Shown: in pieces, positions 26,296 through 33,682 of the stretch
How the letters are laid out: every line of letters starts with the position of its first letter
How positions within the stretch are numbered: the first letter of the stretch is position 1
NCBI RefSeq assembly: GCF_000426845.1
Contig: NZ_KE384580.1
Coordinates: forward strand, 1 to 52,992
Source: Bradyrhizobium sp. in8p8
Lineage (GTDB): Bacteria > Pseudomonadota > Alphaproteobacteria > Rhizobiales > Xanthobacteraceae
Direction: 5' to 3'
Length of the DNA stretch: 52,992 nucleotides
Notes under the pieces: generated by a model
What the model was told of the DNA's origin: nothing
Database searches by the model: none
The model's input: only the letters and a program-made list of their open reading frames with translations
Position numbers and translations under genes: made by a program

Positions 26296-27149
26296 GCCGC
26301 ACGTCCCTTGCGGCTGAACAGGCCCGATGGCCGGGTCATCAGGGTGACGATAAGCAGAACAAAAGTGATCAGTTCCACCCATTCGGGCGCATAGGTGAAG
26401 CCGGCGGCGCGCGCCATGCCGAGCAGCAGCGCGGCGAAGATCGCTCCCTTGATGTTGCCGAGGCCGCCGATGATCACCACCACAAAGCAGTCGATGATCA
26501 CGCTAAAGCCCATGCCGAGTTCGATCGGCACCAGCGGCGCCGCGACGACGCCGCCGAGCGCGGCCAGCCCCGAGCCGAGCGCGAACACCGCCGTGCGTAC
26601 CTTCGCCACGTCGACGCCGAGCGTCTGCGCCATTTCGGAATCCGAGCTCGCGGCACGGATCACCATGCCGAGCTTGCTGCGGTCGAGCAGCAGGAACAGC
26701 AGGACGGAGACCAGCGCGCCGAAGCCGATGATGAAGAGGCGATAGGAGGGGATCTGGCTGCCGAACAGCGCAATCGGCTGCGAGAACAGATCGGGCGTCG
26801 GCACCTGCTTGTAATCCAGCCCCCAGATCAGGCGAACCGATTCCTCGATCACCAGGATGAAGCCGAAGGTCAGCAGCAACTGATAGATATGATCGCGATT
26901 GTAGACCGGCCGCAGCGTGACGACTTCCATCGCTGCGCCTAGCGCCGCGACGACCAGTGGGGCGAAAGCGAGCCCGATCCAGAACGAACCGGTCCAGTGC
27001 ACAATCTGATAGCAGACATAGGCGCCCAGCATATAAAGGGCGCCGTGCGCGAAATTGATCACGCCCAGCATGCCGAAGATGAGCGTCAACCCTGCCGCCA
27101 GCAGGAACAGCAGGAAGCTCAAACTCAAGCCGATAACGATCGTCGACAC
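26292..27149 (-). CDS. livH: LivH-type ABC transporter permease (285 aa)
   Basis: This hydrophobic permease has the LivH pattern LLFLLAAGLTLIFGMLGVIN followed by FAHGALYMLGAY. The coupling loop is AASSDSEMAQTLGVDV. It is separated from the upstream livK by a 66-base gap that holds a strong hairpin. It forms the transmembrane channel with LivM. Confidence 0.92.
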   Translation of the reverse strand: MSTIVIGLSLSFLLFLLAAGLTLIFGMLGVINFAHGALYMLGAYVCYQIVHWTGSFWIGLAFAPLVVAALGAAMEVVTLRPVYNRDHIYQLLLTFGFILVIEESVRLIWGLDYKQVPTPDLFSQPIALFGSQIPSYRLFIIGFGALVSVLLFLLLDRSKLGMVIRAASSDSEMAQTLGVDVAKVRTAVFALGSGLAALGGVVAAPLVPIELGMGFSVIIDCFVVVIIGGLGNIKGAIFAALLLGMARAAGFTYAPEWVELITFVLLIVTLMTRPSGLFSRKGRAA

Positions 27150-27181
27150 GCCAGATTGGTCCGCGGTTTATAGAAGGGGGT

Positions 27182-27211
27182 GAGGCGTGTCCCGACGCCG
27201 GGACACGCCTC
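27182..27211 (-). promoter_or_regulatory. Strong hairpin between livK and livH
   Basis: GAGGCGTGTCCCG (27182-27194) and CGGGACACGCCTC (27199-27211) form a perfect 13-bp stem with a 4-base loop, five bases from the livK stop. On the coding strand no T-run follows it. It probably stabilises the livK transcript or partly terminates transcription, giving more binding protein than permease. On the plus strand TTTT follows, but no plus-strand gene is there to terminate. Confidence 0.75.
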
Positions 27212-27215
27212 CGTT

Positions 27216-28403
27216 TTACGAGCAGACGTCGAACAGCTTCGAAGCGTCGAAGACGTCGGTGATCTTCATGGTCAGCGGCGGCAGCGGCGCCTGACCTTCG
27301 GTCACGACGCCCCACAGGCCGACCTGCGCGGCCTGATGATCGCAGCCGCGCATCACCTTCTTGCCCTCGAGCGAATTCTCGCGGGTGCTCTTGGCGAAGG
27401 CATCGACCCACGTCTCGCGGTCCCAGCTCTTGGTGGATTCGACGACATCGAGCCACCAGCTGATGCCGTCATAGGCCTCGCCGGCAAAGCTCGACGGCCA
27501 CTCGTTGTACTTGGCGCGATAGGCCTCGACGAACTTCTTGTTGGCCGGGTTATCGACCGTGAAGTGATAGCGCACACCGGAATAGACGCCGACCGCAGCC
27601 GGACCGACGGCCGCCGCGAGGGTCTCGTCCTGCAGCACCGGGCCGAACTGGGTCTTGCTCTTGTTGAGACCGACTTGGCCGGACTGCTTGAGGAAGGTGA
27701 CGGCGTCGTTGCCGGTGACGATGACGGCAATGCCGTCGGCATCGGACTTCGCCATCTTGTCCACGATGACGGAGTAGTCGCGGTTGCCGAGCGGCGCGTA
27801 GTCATTGCCGACGATCGCGATCCCGGCCTTCTTCGCCTCGGCGGCAAACAGTTCCCAGCCGTCGCGGGTCGCCTGGTAGTCGGCGGTCACACCGTAGATC
27901 TTCTTCAGCCCCTTCACCTTCGCGAACTCGATGCACATCCGGATTTCCATGCCGAGCGTGTTCGAGGTGCGGAACGTGTAGCGCGAACCGTTCGGCCGCG
28001 TGATCTTGTCGTCGGCGGAAATGGTCACCAGCAGCGGGATCTTGCGCTGGTCGGCCAGGCCCTGCAGCGCCAGCGTCGATGCCGAGCCGACTGCGCCGAA
28101 CATCATCTGCGCACCGCCCGCAAGCAGGCGGGTCGCCTTCTGCACCGCGGGCTGCGGCTTGGTCTCGTCGTCTTCCCACGACACCCGGATCGGCTTGCCG
28201 AGCACCTTGCCGCCGCGATCGGCGATGGCGAGTTCGACGCCCTGCCGCATGTCCTTGCCGATGATGCCGTAAGCGCCGGAAAACGCCAGGATACCGGCGA
28301 TATGAAAATCAGCCGGCTCATCCGCAGCGAGAACACCTGTCGCCGGAGCAAAAGCCGACAGCGCCGCACCGGCCGAGCTCAGCAAAAATGTACGACGATG
28401 CAT
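27216..28403 (-). CDS. Periplasmic substrate-binding protein of a liv-type importer (395 aa), possible Tat signal
   Basis: This is a type I periplasmic binding protein and the first gene of the cluster B operon. The start at 28403 follows GGGAGG. The N terminus MHRRTFLLSSAGAALSAFAP has an RRTFL motif and a mild hydrophobic core ending AADEPADF, which suggests Tat export rather than Sec, though the consensus is incomplete. The mature part has typical features: GILAFSGAYGIIGKDMRQG and AEAKKAGIAIVGNDY. It supplies ligand to LivH and LivM. An upstream open frame to 28676 is a shadow. Confidence 0.9.
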   Translation of the reverse strand: MHRRTFLLSSAGAALSAFAPATGVLAADEPADFHIAGILAFSGAYGIIGKDMRQGVELAIADRGGKVLGKPIRVSWEDDETKPQPAVQKATRLLAGGAQMMFGAVGSASTLALQGLADQRKIPLLVTISADDKITRPNGSRYTFRTSNTLGMEIRMCIEFAKVKGLKKIYGVTADYQATRDGWELFAAEAKKAGIAIVGNDYAPLGNRDYSVIVDKMAKSDADGIAVIVTGNDAVTFLKQSGQVGLNKSKTQFGPVLQDETLAAAVGPAAVGVYSGVRYHFTVDNPANKKFVEAYRAKYNEWPSSFAGEAYDGISWWLDVVESTKSWDRETWVDAFAKSTRENSLEGKKVMRGCDHQAAQVGLWGVVTEGQAPLPPLTMKITDVFDASKLFDVCS

Positions 28404-28451
28404 AAAACCTCCCAAAAACCTGTCATTTAGATGTATCTTACTGAGGAGTAG

Positions 28452-28480
28452 GCTATCTCTGACCTCTAGGTAAATGTCAA
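28452..28480 (-). promoter_or_regulatory. Candidate promoter of the cluster B operon
   Basis: On the minus strand TTGACA (28475-28480) and GATAGC (28452-28457) are spaced by 17 bases, about 50 bases upstream of the livK start. An imperfect inverted repeat TGTCATTTA (28421-28429) and TAAATGTCA (28471-28479) flanks the region and could be bound by the divergent TetR protein. The -35 is a perfect match and the -10 is weak. Confidence 0.4.
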
Positions 28481-28596
28481 GCCGCGGAGCGGCTTGCGAC
28501 CTGCGGCTTGAACGCAGCCGGAGAAATGTGCATTGGAGACAGGGCGCGACGGTGTGTCGCTTCCTGCATCCTGCCGCAACTTGGGGAAGTACAGGG

Positions 28597-29229
28597 ATGA
28601 CGAAAAAACCAGTGGGGAGAAAGCGTCCCAATGTTTGGGAAAGCGTCGACCTGCGCCAGGAGCAGCACGAGGCCAAGCGTCGTCTAATCCTTAAACAGGC
28701 AGCACTTCTGTTCGCGGATCGCGGCTTTCACGAAACAACTATCGATCAGATCGCCGAAGCTCTCAATGTAACCAAGCCGACGATCTACTACTACATCGAG
28801 AGTAAGGAAGACCTGCTCTATCAGGTGGCGCATACGGCTCTCGTCGACCTCAATGAGGCCTTGTCTCGCGATCAAGACGCGAAGCTTCCCGCAATCGACC
28901 GCCTCGAACAGTTCTTCACGATGTATGGCAGACTCATACTGTCCGAGTTCGGGGTGTGCCTGGCTCTGGTCAGCGACCGCTCGCTTAACGCGCAGTCACG
29001 ACGCAAGCTTCGCTCGCTCAAGAAGCAATTTGAGATCACCGTTCGGAAAATTCTCGAAGAAGGCAGCAAAGATGGCACGATCTGCGTGGACGATCCGAAA
29101 ATGTTCATATTTGCCATCTTTGGTGCGTTCAATTGGGCTCCGCAGTGGTTCTCGAACACAGGCGCATCCGCTCCGGACGAAGTCACGGCTGCGATGTTCC
29201 ATGTATTTCGCAGCGCTGCGGCTCGGTAA
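28597..29229 (+). CDS. TetR-family regulator (210 aa)
   Basis: The start at 28597 follows GGGGAAG; upstream in-frame codons lie in the promoter region. The helix-turn-helix is at about residues 28-72 (FADRGFHETT, then IDQIAEALNVTKPTIYYYI). The ligand domain ends with FAIFGAFNWAPQWF, like the SINWMTRWF segment of the TetR at 15991, so the two are paralogues. Divergent orientation from livK suggests control of the long operon by an acyl-CoA or related effector. Confidence 0.91.
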   Translation: MTKKPVGRKRPNVWESVDLRQEQHEAKRRLILKQAALLFADRGFHETTIDQIAEALNVTKPTIYYYIESKEDLLYQVAHTALVDLNEALSRDQDAKLPAIDRLEQFFTMYGRLILSEFGVCLALVSDRSLNAQSRRKLRSLKKQFEITVRKILEEGSKDGTICVDDPKMFIFAIFGAFNWAPQWFSNTGASAPDEVTAAMFHVFRSAAAR

Positions 29230-29296
29230 AGCAGGGCAATTGAAAAAGCGCTGGCTGGACTGACCAACACGGAAAGCAATACTGGCATACAGTTGC

Positions 29297-29556
29297 CATG
29301 GGTATCCGCAACACGTCGTCACCACGCTGGCGCGGATGACTGAAGCCGAAAAACCGATGCTGGGGCCATCCAATAGGTTGGCCGAGTACGCGCCCGAGCC
29401 GAACCTCGAGACCAAGAAAAAGGACGTCGTCTGGTTCGCGATCGATGATAATCGGCCGCTCACGTGCTTTGCTGTGCTGAGTTCAAGGGCGATCGTGACG
29501 CAAAATCGAAGCCTCCGGTCGACGCGCTCAAGCAGAAGCCGTGCGCGCGGTGATCG
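29297..29556 (+). pseudogene. Remnant of an SRAP (YedK/HMCES-like) gene
   Basis: Pieces of an SOS-response-associated peptidase gene appear in three frames: MGIRNTSSPRWRG followed by a stop and LKPKNRC; then AEYAPEPNLETKKKDVVWFA with IDDNRPLTCFA; then AEFKGDRDAKSK. I recall intact relatives with the order IRNTSSPHWRGWLKPENRC, FAEYAPEPN, DDRPLTCFAGIWTEFKGDR. The N terminus with the catalytic cysteine and the C terminus are missing. Stops and frame changes show that it is dead. The exact ends are uncertain. Confidence 0.75.
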
Positions 29557-29647
29557 CCGCCGGTGCCATTATCGCAGCCCACAATCGCAGCGTCCAGCGC
29601 AACCGAGTTGCCCCCGAAGTCGCCCAGCCCGAGGTAAGTGTCTCGCT

Positions 29648-30145
29648 AAGGCCGGCAAGGAGTTCGGCGTTTCGGCCAAGCAGCAGATGATCGGTCTATT
29701 GACCCTGCTGCCGGACGTTCACGGTCTGGGCCTGGATGCCTCGCAGGGACTGCTGGTCAGCGAATCCTTCTACTGGGACATGAACGACGAAACCCGCGCC
29801 TGGTCGAAGCGCTTCTTCGAGCGCAACAAGGTGATGCCGCACATGGTGCCAGCGGGAGTCTATGGCAGCGTTCTGCATTACATGAAGGCGATCAAGGCCG
29901 CCGGAACGACCGATTCGGCTGCCGTGATGAAGGCCATGAAGTCGCTGCCGATCAACGATTTCATGACGAAGAATGGCAGGATCCGCGAGGACGGGCGTGT
30001 GCTCCGCGACTTCTACGTGTTCCGTGTCAAGGATCCGAAGGCATCCAAGGGACCATGGGACTATTACGAACAGGTCGCCACGATTCCCGCCGAGGACGCC
30101 GCGCGGCCACTGTCGGAGAGCGAGTGTCCCCTGCTGAAGAAGTAA
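29648..30145 (+). pseudogene. 3' remnant of a liv-type substrate-binding protein gene
   Basis: The open frame from 29648 (AGKEFGVSAKQQM) to TAA at 30145 matches the C-terminal part of the intact binding protein at 32289-33500. Compare SESFYWDMNDETRAWSKRF with STPFYWDANDETRAWSRRF, PAGVYGSVLHYMKAIKAAG with QAGVYGAVQHYLKTL, and RPLSESECPLLKK with RPLSEGGCSFVSG. The N-terminal half, including the signal peptide, is absent. The frame happens to continue upstream into SRAP debris, so the long open frame starting at 29336 is an artefact of fusion. It is on the opposite strand to the intact copy. Confidence 0.82.
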
Positions 30146-30152
30146 GGTGCGG

Positions 30153-31349
30153 CTAACGCGCTGCGCGCAGGATCATCATGATGTCTTCGGCCGATTGGAT
30201 CGGCCGAAGATTGGCTTTGACGAACGCATTGCCGAGGCCGGTTTCGGCCACCCGCGGCAGCGCGCTGTCGTCGACCGCGAGCTCCGACAGTTGGGTCGGT
30301 AGTCCCAGCGAGGCAATGAAGTGACGAACGGCATCGGTGGCTGATTTGCCGGCGGCGCCGAAAGCCGCGGCGATTTCGGCTTGCCGTTCATGTGACACCG
30401 GTTCGTTGAACGCGAGCACGGCGGGCAGCAGGACACAGGATGTCATGCCATGCGGCACGCCGGCAATCGCTCCGAGCTGGTGACCGAGTCCGTGGCTGGC
30501 GCCATATCGCACACGGCCGATGCCCGATCCCGCCAGCCAGACGCCAAGCTGGCAGCGGTGCCGCGCCTCGATGTTGGCTGGATCGGCATGGGCCGCGCTC
30601 AGGCCTTCACGCAGCAGTGCCAGACCACGTAGCGCCAACGCGTCGGTGAACGGGTTGGCGTCGCGCGAGAGAACGGTTTCAACACCGTGGTCGACCGAGC
30701 GGATGCCGGTGGAAAGCCAGAGATCCAAAGGCGTGCCTGCGCCGAGCCAGGGGTCGTAGACGATGATGTCGGGCGCAAGCGTGTCCGATTTGAACAGGTG
30801 CTTGATCCCGCTCCTTGTATCCGTTGCTCCGCCGATGATGCCGAATTCCGCCGCCGACAGCGTGGTCGGCACCGCGATGATCGGGATGCTGCGTTTGGCC
30901 GGCGAGGCCTGCGACACGCCGAGCGCGTCGGGTATCGAGCGCAGGCCGAGCAGGGCCTCGTGATCTCGCACGCCCGTGGCGACGGACAAGCCGGCGATCT
31001 TCGCCGCATCGATCGCGCTGCCGCCGCCGAACACGACAAGGAGGTCGGGCGCATGACGTTCGATGGCGGCGGTCAACGCCAGCACGACATCGAACGGCGT
31101 ATGGGGCTTCAGGTCCCGAAACATCGGAAGCGCCGCCGCTCCAAGTCGATCGATCGACGCTCTGACGATCGGGTTCTCCGCCAGCGAGGAGGTGACGATC
31201 GGCAGCACACGTTGGACGCCGCGGAGCTGCGCCAGTTCGGCGACCTTGTCCTCGGCATGTGCGCCATAGTGAACAGAAGGCTGCGCCAGCATCGCCAACG
31301 CTCCGGCCTCGACGGTCCCGACAGGATGAGCGGCGTTGGAGTTGGTCAT
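30153..31349 (-). CDS. Iron-containing alcohol dehydrogenase family protein, maleylacetate-reductase-like (398 aa)
   Basis: This is a group III (Fe-type) dehydrogenase. It has the NAD(P)-binding motif VVFGGGSAIDAAK, the AVPTTLSAAEF segment, SVDHGVET, and the metal-region pattern GASHGLGHQLGA with VPHGMTSCVLLP. Members include maleylacetate reductases and 4-hydroxybutyrate-type dehydrogenases, so a hydroxy-acid/keto-acid interconversion is plausible. The start MTNSNAAHPVG at 31349 follows GGAAG; the longer frame is unlikely. It is the last gene of a three-gene minus-strand unit headed by the binding protein at 33500. The substrate is unproven. Confidence 0.85.
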   Translation of the reverse strand: MTNSNAAHPVGTVEAGALAMLAQPSVHYGAHAEDKVAELAQLRGVQRVLPIVTSSLAENPIVRASIDRLGAAALPMFRDLKPHTPFDVVLALTAAIERHAPDLLVVFGGGSAIDAAKIAGLSVATGVRDHEALLGLRSIPDALGVSQASPAKRSIPIIAVPTTLSAAEFGIIGGATDTRSGIKHLFKSDTLAPDIIVYDPWLGAGTPLDLWLSTGIRSVDHGVETVLSRDANPFTDALALRGLALLREGLSAAHADPANIEARHRCQLGVWLAGSGIGRVRYGASHGLGHQLGAIAGVPHGMTSCVLLPAVLAFNEPVSHERQAEIAAAFGAAGKSATDAVRHFIASLGLPTQLSELAVDDSALPRVAETGLGNAFVKANLRPIQSAEDIMMILRAAR

Positions 31350-31405
31350 GGCGTGCTTCCTGCTGCGATCGGTGAGCGGTATGCGCGATCGATGTTGCTC
31401 GCGGG

Positions 31406-32215
31406 CTACAGCCGGCGCTTGATGAAGTCCACACAAGCGGAGGCGCATTCGCCCGCGCGGCTCAGCAGCAGCGAGTGGCGTTGCCCGGGGAACCACTGGA
31501 TTTCAGATGTCTTCAGGCGCGCATGCAGGTCGGCGGCGAGCGATCGATCGACGAAGGGGCTGCCGTCCGGAGCCAGGATCAGAACGGGAGCGCGAATCTG
31601 GTCGAGCTGCGATGACAGGTCCTGGGTCTTGATGAACTCCGCCTGCTCGTACACGGCGCTCGGCGCGCATTCCGCCTGCAGCCGATGGACCCAAGCATAG
31701 AGGCGCGGATCGACATCGCCGTCGGCAAAGCGCATCGGCATCAGCGCGTCCGACCATGCGGCCATGCCGCCTTTGTCGATCGTCGCGCGCCAGGTATCGA
31801 CCGCCTTGATACGCTTGCCGTCAAATGGAGTGGAAAGCAGAGCGCAGGAACGAATCCGCTCCGGATAGCGTGCGGCATAGCCGAGCCCGATCAGCCCGCC
31901 GAGCGATTCCCCGACGTAGTGGAACGTGTCGACATTCTCCGCGGCCAGCACGACATCGATATCGGCGAAGAAATTCGGCAATGACCAGCCATACCCTTCC
32001 GGCGTCGGCTCGGATCGACCGAAACCGCGCATGTCGAGCCGGATCACCCGGAATCCGGCCGCCAGCAGCGCCGGCTGCCAATCACACCAGGCATCGCCGG
32101 TCAGCGCGACGCCATGATGCATGAGCACGACCCCGGCGGGTTCGCGCCACGGCGCAACCAGCGAACTCGCCTGATAGAATATCTTGCCGCCGTCGGTCGA
32201 AATCGCGATGGACAT
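31406..32215 (-). CDS. Alpha/beta hydrolase (269 aa)
   Basis: This has the alpha/beta hydrolase fold. The oxyanion segment HHGVALTG begins at about residue 33, the nucleophile is Ser104 in VGESLGG, an acid lies around APVLILAPDGSPFVD, and the likely catalytic His is in PGQRHSLLL. It could hydrolyse an ester, lactone or thioester, or a ring-cleavage product. The ATG at 32215 has GGAG nine bases upstream; a GTG three codons earlier is less well placed. It lies between the binding protein and the Fe-ADH genes in one unit. Confidence 0.85.
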   Translation of the reverse strand: MSIAISTDGGKIFYQASSLVAPWREPAGVVLMHHGVALTGDAWCDWQPALLAAGFRVIRLDMRGFGRSEPTPEGYGWSLPNFFADIDVVLAAENVDTFHYVGESLGGLIGLGYAARYPERIRSCALLSTPFDGKRIKAVDTWRATIDKGGMAAWSDALMPMRFADGDVDPRLYAWVHRLQAECAPSAVYEQAEFIKTQDLSSQLDQIRAPVLILAPDGSPFVDRSLAADLHARLKTSEIQWFPGQRHSLLLSRAGECASACVDFIKRRL

Positions 32216-32288
32216 CTGAGCCACTCCAATTCAGTGCGCCGCAGATCGGCAAGCCGGCGCCTGCCGATCTGCAGCCGTCATCTGCACG

Positions 32289-33500
32289 TCAGTTCGTCTT
32301 GCCGGAGACGAACGAACAGCCACCCTCGGACAACGGGCGGAAGGCTTCGTTGGCGGGCACGGTCGCGAGGATCTTGTAGTAGTCCCAGGGCTCCTTGGAT
32401 TCCTGGGGCGTCTTGACCTGTACGAGGTAGATGTCGCGCATGACGCGGCCGTCCTCGCGGATCTGGACGTTATGGCCCATGAAATCATTGACCGGGGTCG
32501 CCTTCATCTTCTTCACGATCGCCCGGCCGGAGGTTTCGTCGGTGGTCGCAAGAGTCTTGAGATAGTGCTGCACGGCGCCGTAGACGCCGGCCTGGGCCAT
32601 CGTTGGTGCGCGGCCGAACTTGGCCATGAAACGGCGGCTCCAGGCACGCGTTTCGTCGTTGGCGTCCCAGTAGAACGGGGTCGAAATCAAGAGGCCCTGC
32701 GCCGTCTGCAGTCCCATCGCATGCACGTCGGAAATGAACATCAGCAACGAGGCGAGCTTCTGCCCGGCATGAGTGATGCCGAATTCGCCGGCCTGCTTGA
32801 TCGAATTGACGGTGTCGGAGCCCGCATTGGCCAGGCCGATCACCTTGGCTTTCGAGGCCTGGGCCTGGAGCAGGAAGGATGAGAAGTCGGACGTATTGAG
32901 CGGATGGCGAACCGAGCCCACGACCGTGCCGCCGTTCGACTTGACGAACTTCATCGCGTCCTGCTCTTGCGCAATGCTGCCGGAGTTGTCGCCGGTCAGG
33001 AAGAACCAGCTGTCGCTGCCCTGCTTGATGAGCGCCTTGGTGGTCACGTTCGCAAGCGCGTAGCTGTCGAATGTCCAGTGGATCAGGTTGGGCGAGCAGT
33101 ATTTTCCGGTCAGGTCCGAACTCGCTCCCGCCGACGGAATGAGGATCTTGTCGCGGCTTTCGGCGAGCTCGCGCACCGCGAGAGCGACTGCCGTCGTGGT
33201 CAGGTCCACGACAAGGCCGACATTCTGATTGTCGAACCATTGTCGAACGATGTTGGCGGCGATGTCGGGCTTGTTTTGATGGTCGGCCGAGATCATTTCG
33301 ACCGGCTTGCCGCGAACCTTGCCGCCGAAATCGTCGATCGCCATTTGCGCCGCGATCACCGAGCCCTTACCGCCAAGGTCGGCGTAGGGACCCGACTGGT
33401 CGTTGATGACCCCGATCCGGATCACCGAATTATCCTGAGCCATCGCCGGCGCCAACAGCAAGACGCTTCCAAGAAGCATGGCGGCCGTTCTGAGCACCAT
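32289..33500 (-). CDS. Periplasmic substrate-binding protein, liv-type, without adjacent permeases (403 aa)
   Basis: This is a type I periplasmic binding protein with a Sec signal peptide (VLRTAAMLLGSVLLLAPAMA, cut before QDNSVIRIG). Typical segments are GVINDQSGPYADLGG, VRELAESRDKILIPSAG and the C-terminal RPLSEGGCSF. There are no permease or ATPase genes in cluster C, so it must use membrane parts encoded elsewhere, or act alone as a scavenger. The upstream region holds three GntR-type operator sites. ATG at 33503 or 33500 are both possible; 33500 has the better spacing from GGGAGGGA. A headless relative lies at 29648-30145. Confidence 0.9.
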   Translation of the reverse strand: MVLRTAAMLLGSVLLLAPAMAQDNSVIRIGVINDQSGPYADLGGKGSVIAAQMAIDDFGGKVRGKPVEMISADHQNKPDIAANIVRQWFDNQNVGLVVDLTTTAVALAVRELAESRDKILIPSAGASSDLTGKYCSPNLIHWTFDSYALANVTTKALIKQGSDSWFFLTGDNSGSIAQEQDAMKFVKSNGGTVVGSVRHPLNTSDFSSFLLQAQASKAKVIGLANAGSDTVNSIKQAGEFGITHAGQKLASLLMFISDVHAMGLQTAQGLLISTPFYWDANDETRAWSRRFMAKFGRAPTMAQAGVYGAVQHYLKTLATTDETSGRAIVKKMKATPVNDFMGHNVQIREDGRVMRDIYLVQVKTPQESKEPWDYYKILATVPANEAFRPLSEGGCSFVSGKTN

Positions 33501-33524
33501 CATTCCCTCCCAAATGTCGTTTTA

Positions 33525-33551
33525 ATTGTCGGACAATAATTGTCCGACGAT
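33525..33551. promoter_or_regulatory. Two tandem GntR-type operator sites
   Basis: ATTGTCGGACAAT (33525-33537) is an inverted repeat with perfect six-base arms around one base. ATTGTCCGACGAT (33539-33551) follows, with one mismatch. Their centres are 14 bases apart. Both lie just upstream of the binding-protein gene start. They match the site in front of the GntR gene (45558-45576), so that regulator is the likely binder. Confidence 0.75.
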
Positions 33552-33644
33552 GGGTGGCTTTGTCAAGCAATCAGCCGCCCTTGCAGAGCAATTTGCCAGC
33601 TTAGGCGAAGTTTGTGGCGTGCGGCGGCTTTACCGGCTGGCTAT

Positions 33645-33657
33645 TTTGTCCGACAAT
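33645..33657. promoter_or_regulatory. GntR-type operator site before the acyl-CoA dehydrogenase gene
   Basis: TTTGTCCGACAAT has a perfect core TTGTC-C-GACAA. It lies 26 bases before the ATG at 33683, where a bound repressor would block transcription or the start of the transcript. Confidence 0.7.
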
Positions 33658-33682
33658 GATGCGACTTTTGTGGAGAGATCAG

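Noticed and set aside
27199..27217. Plus-strand terminator formed by the livK hairpin and TTTT
   Set aside because: No plus-strand gene ends there; the stem lies within a minus-strand operon, so an RNA-stability or attenuation role is more likely.
29336..30145. A 269-aa open frame that could be called one protein
   Set aside because: Its first part is out-of-frame SRAP debris and low-complexity sequence; only the part after 29648 resembles a known protein, so it is a chance fusion.
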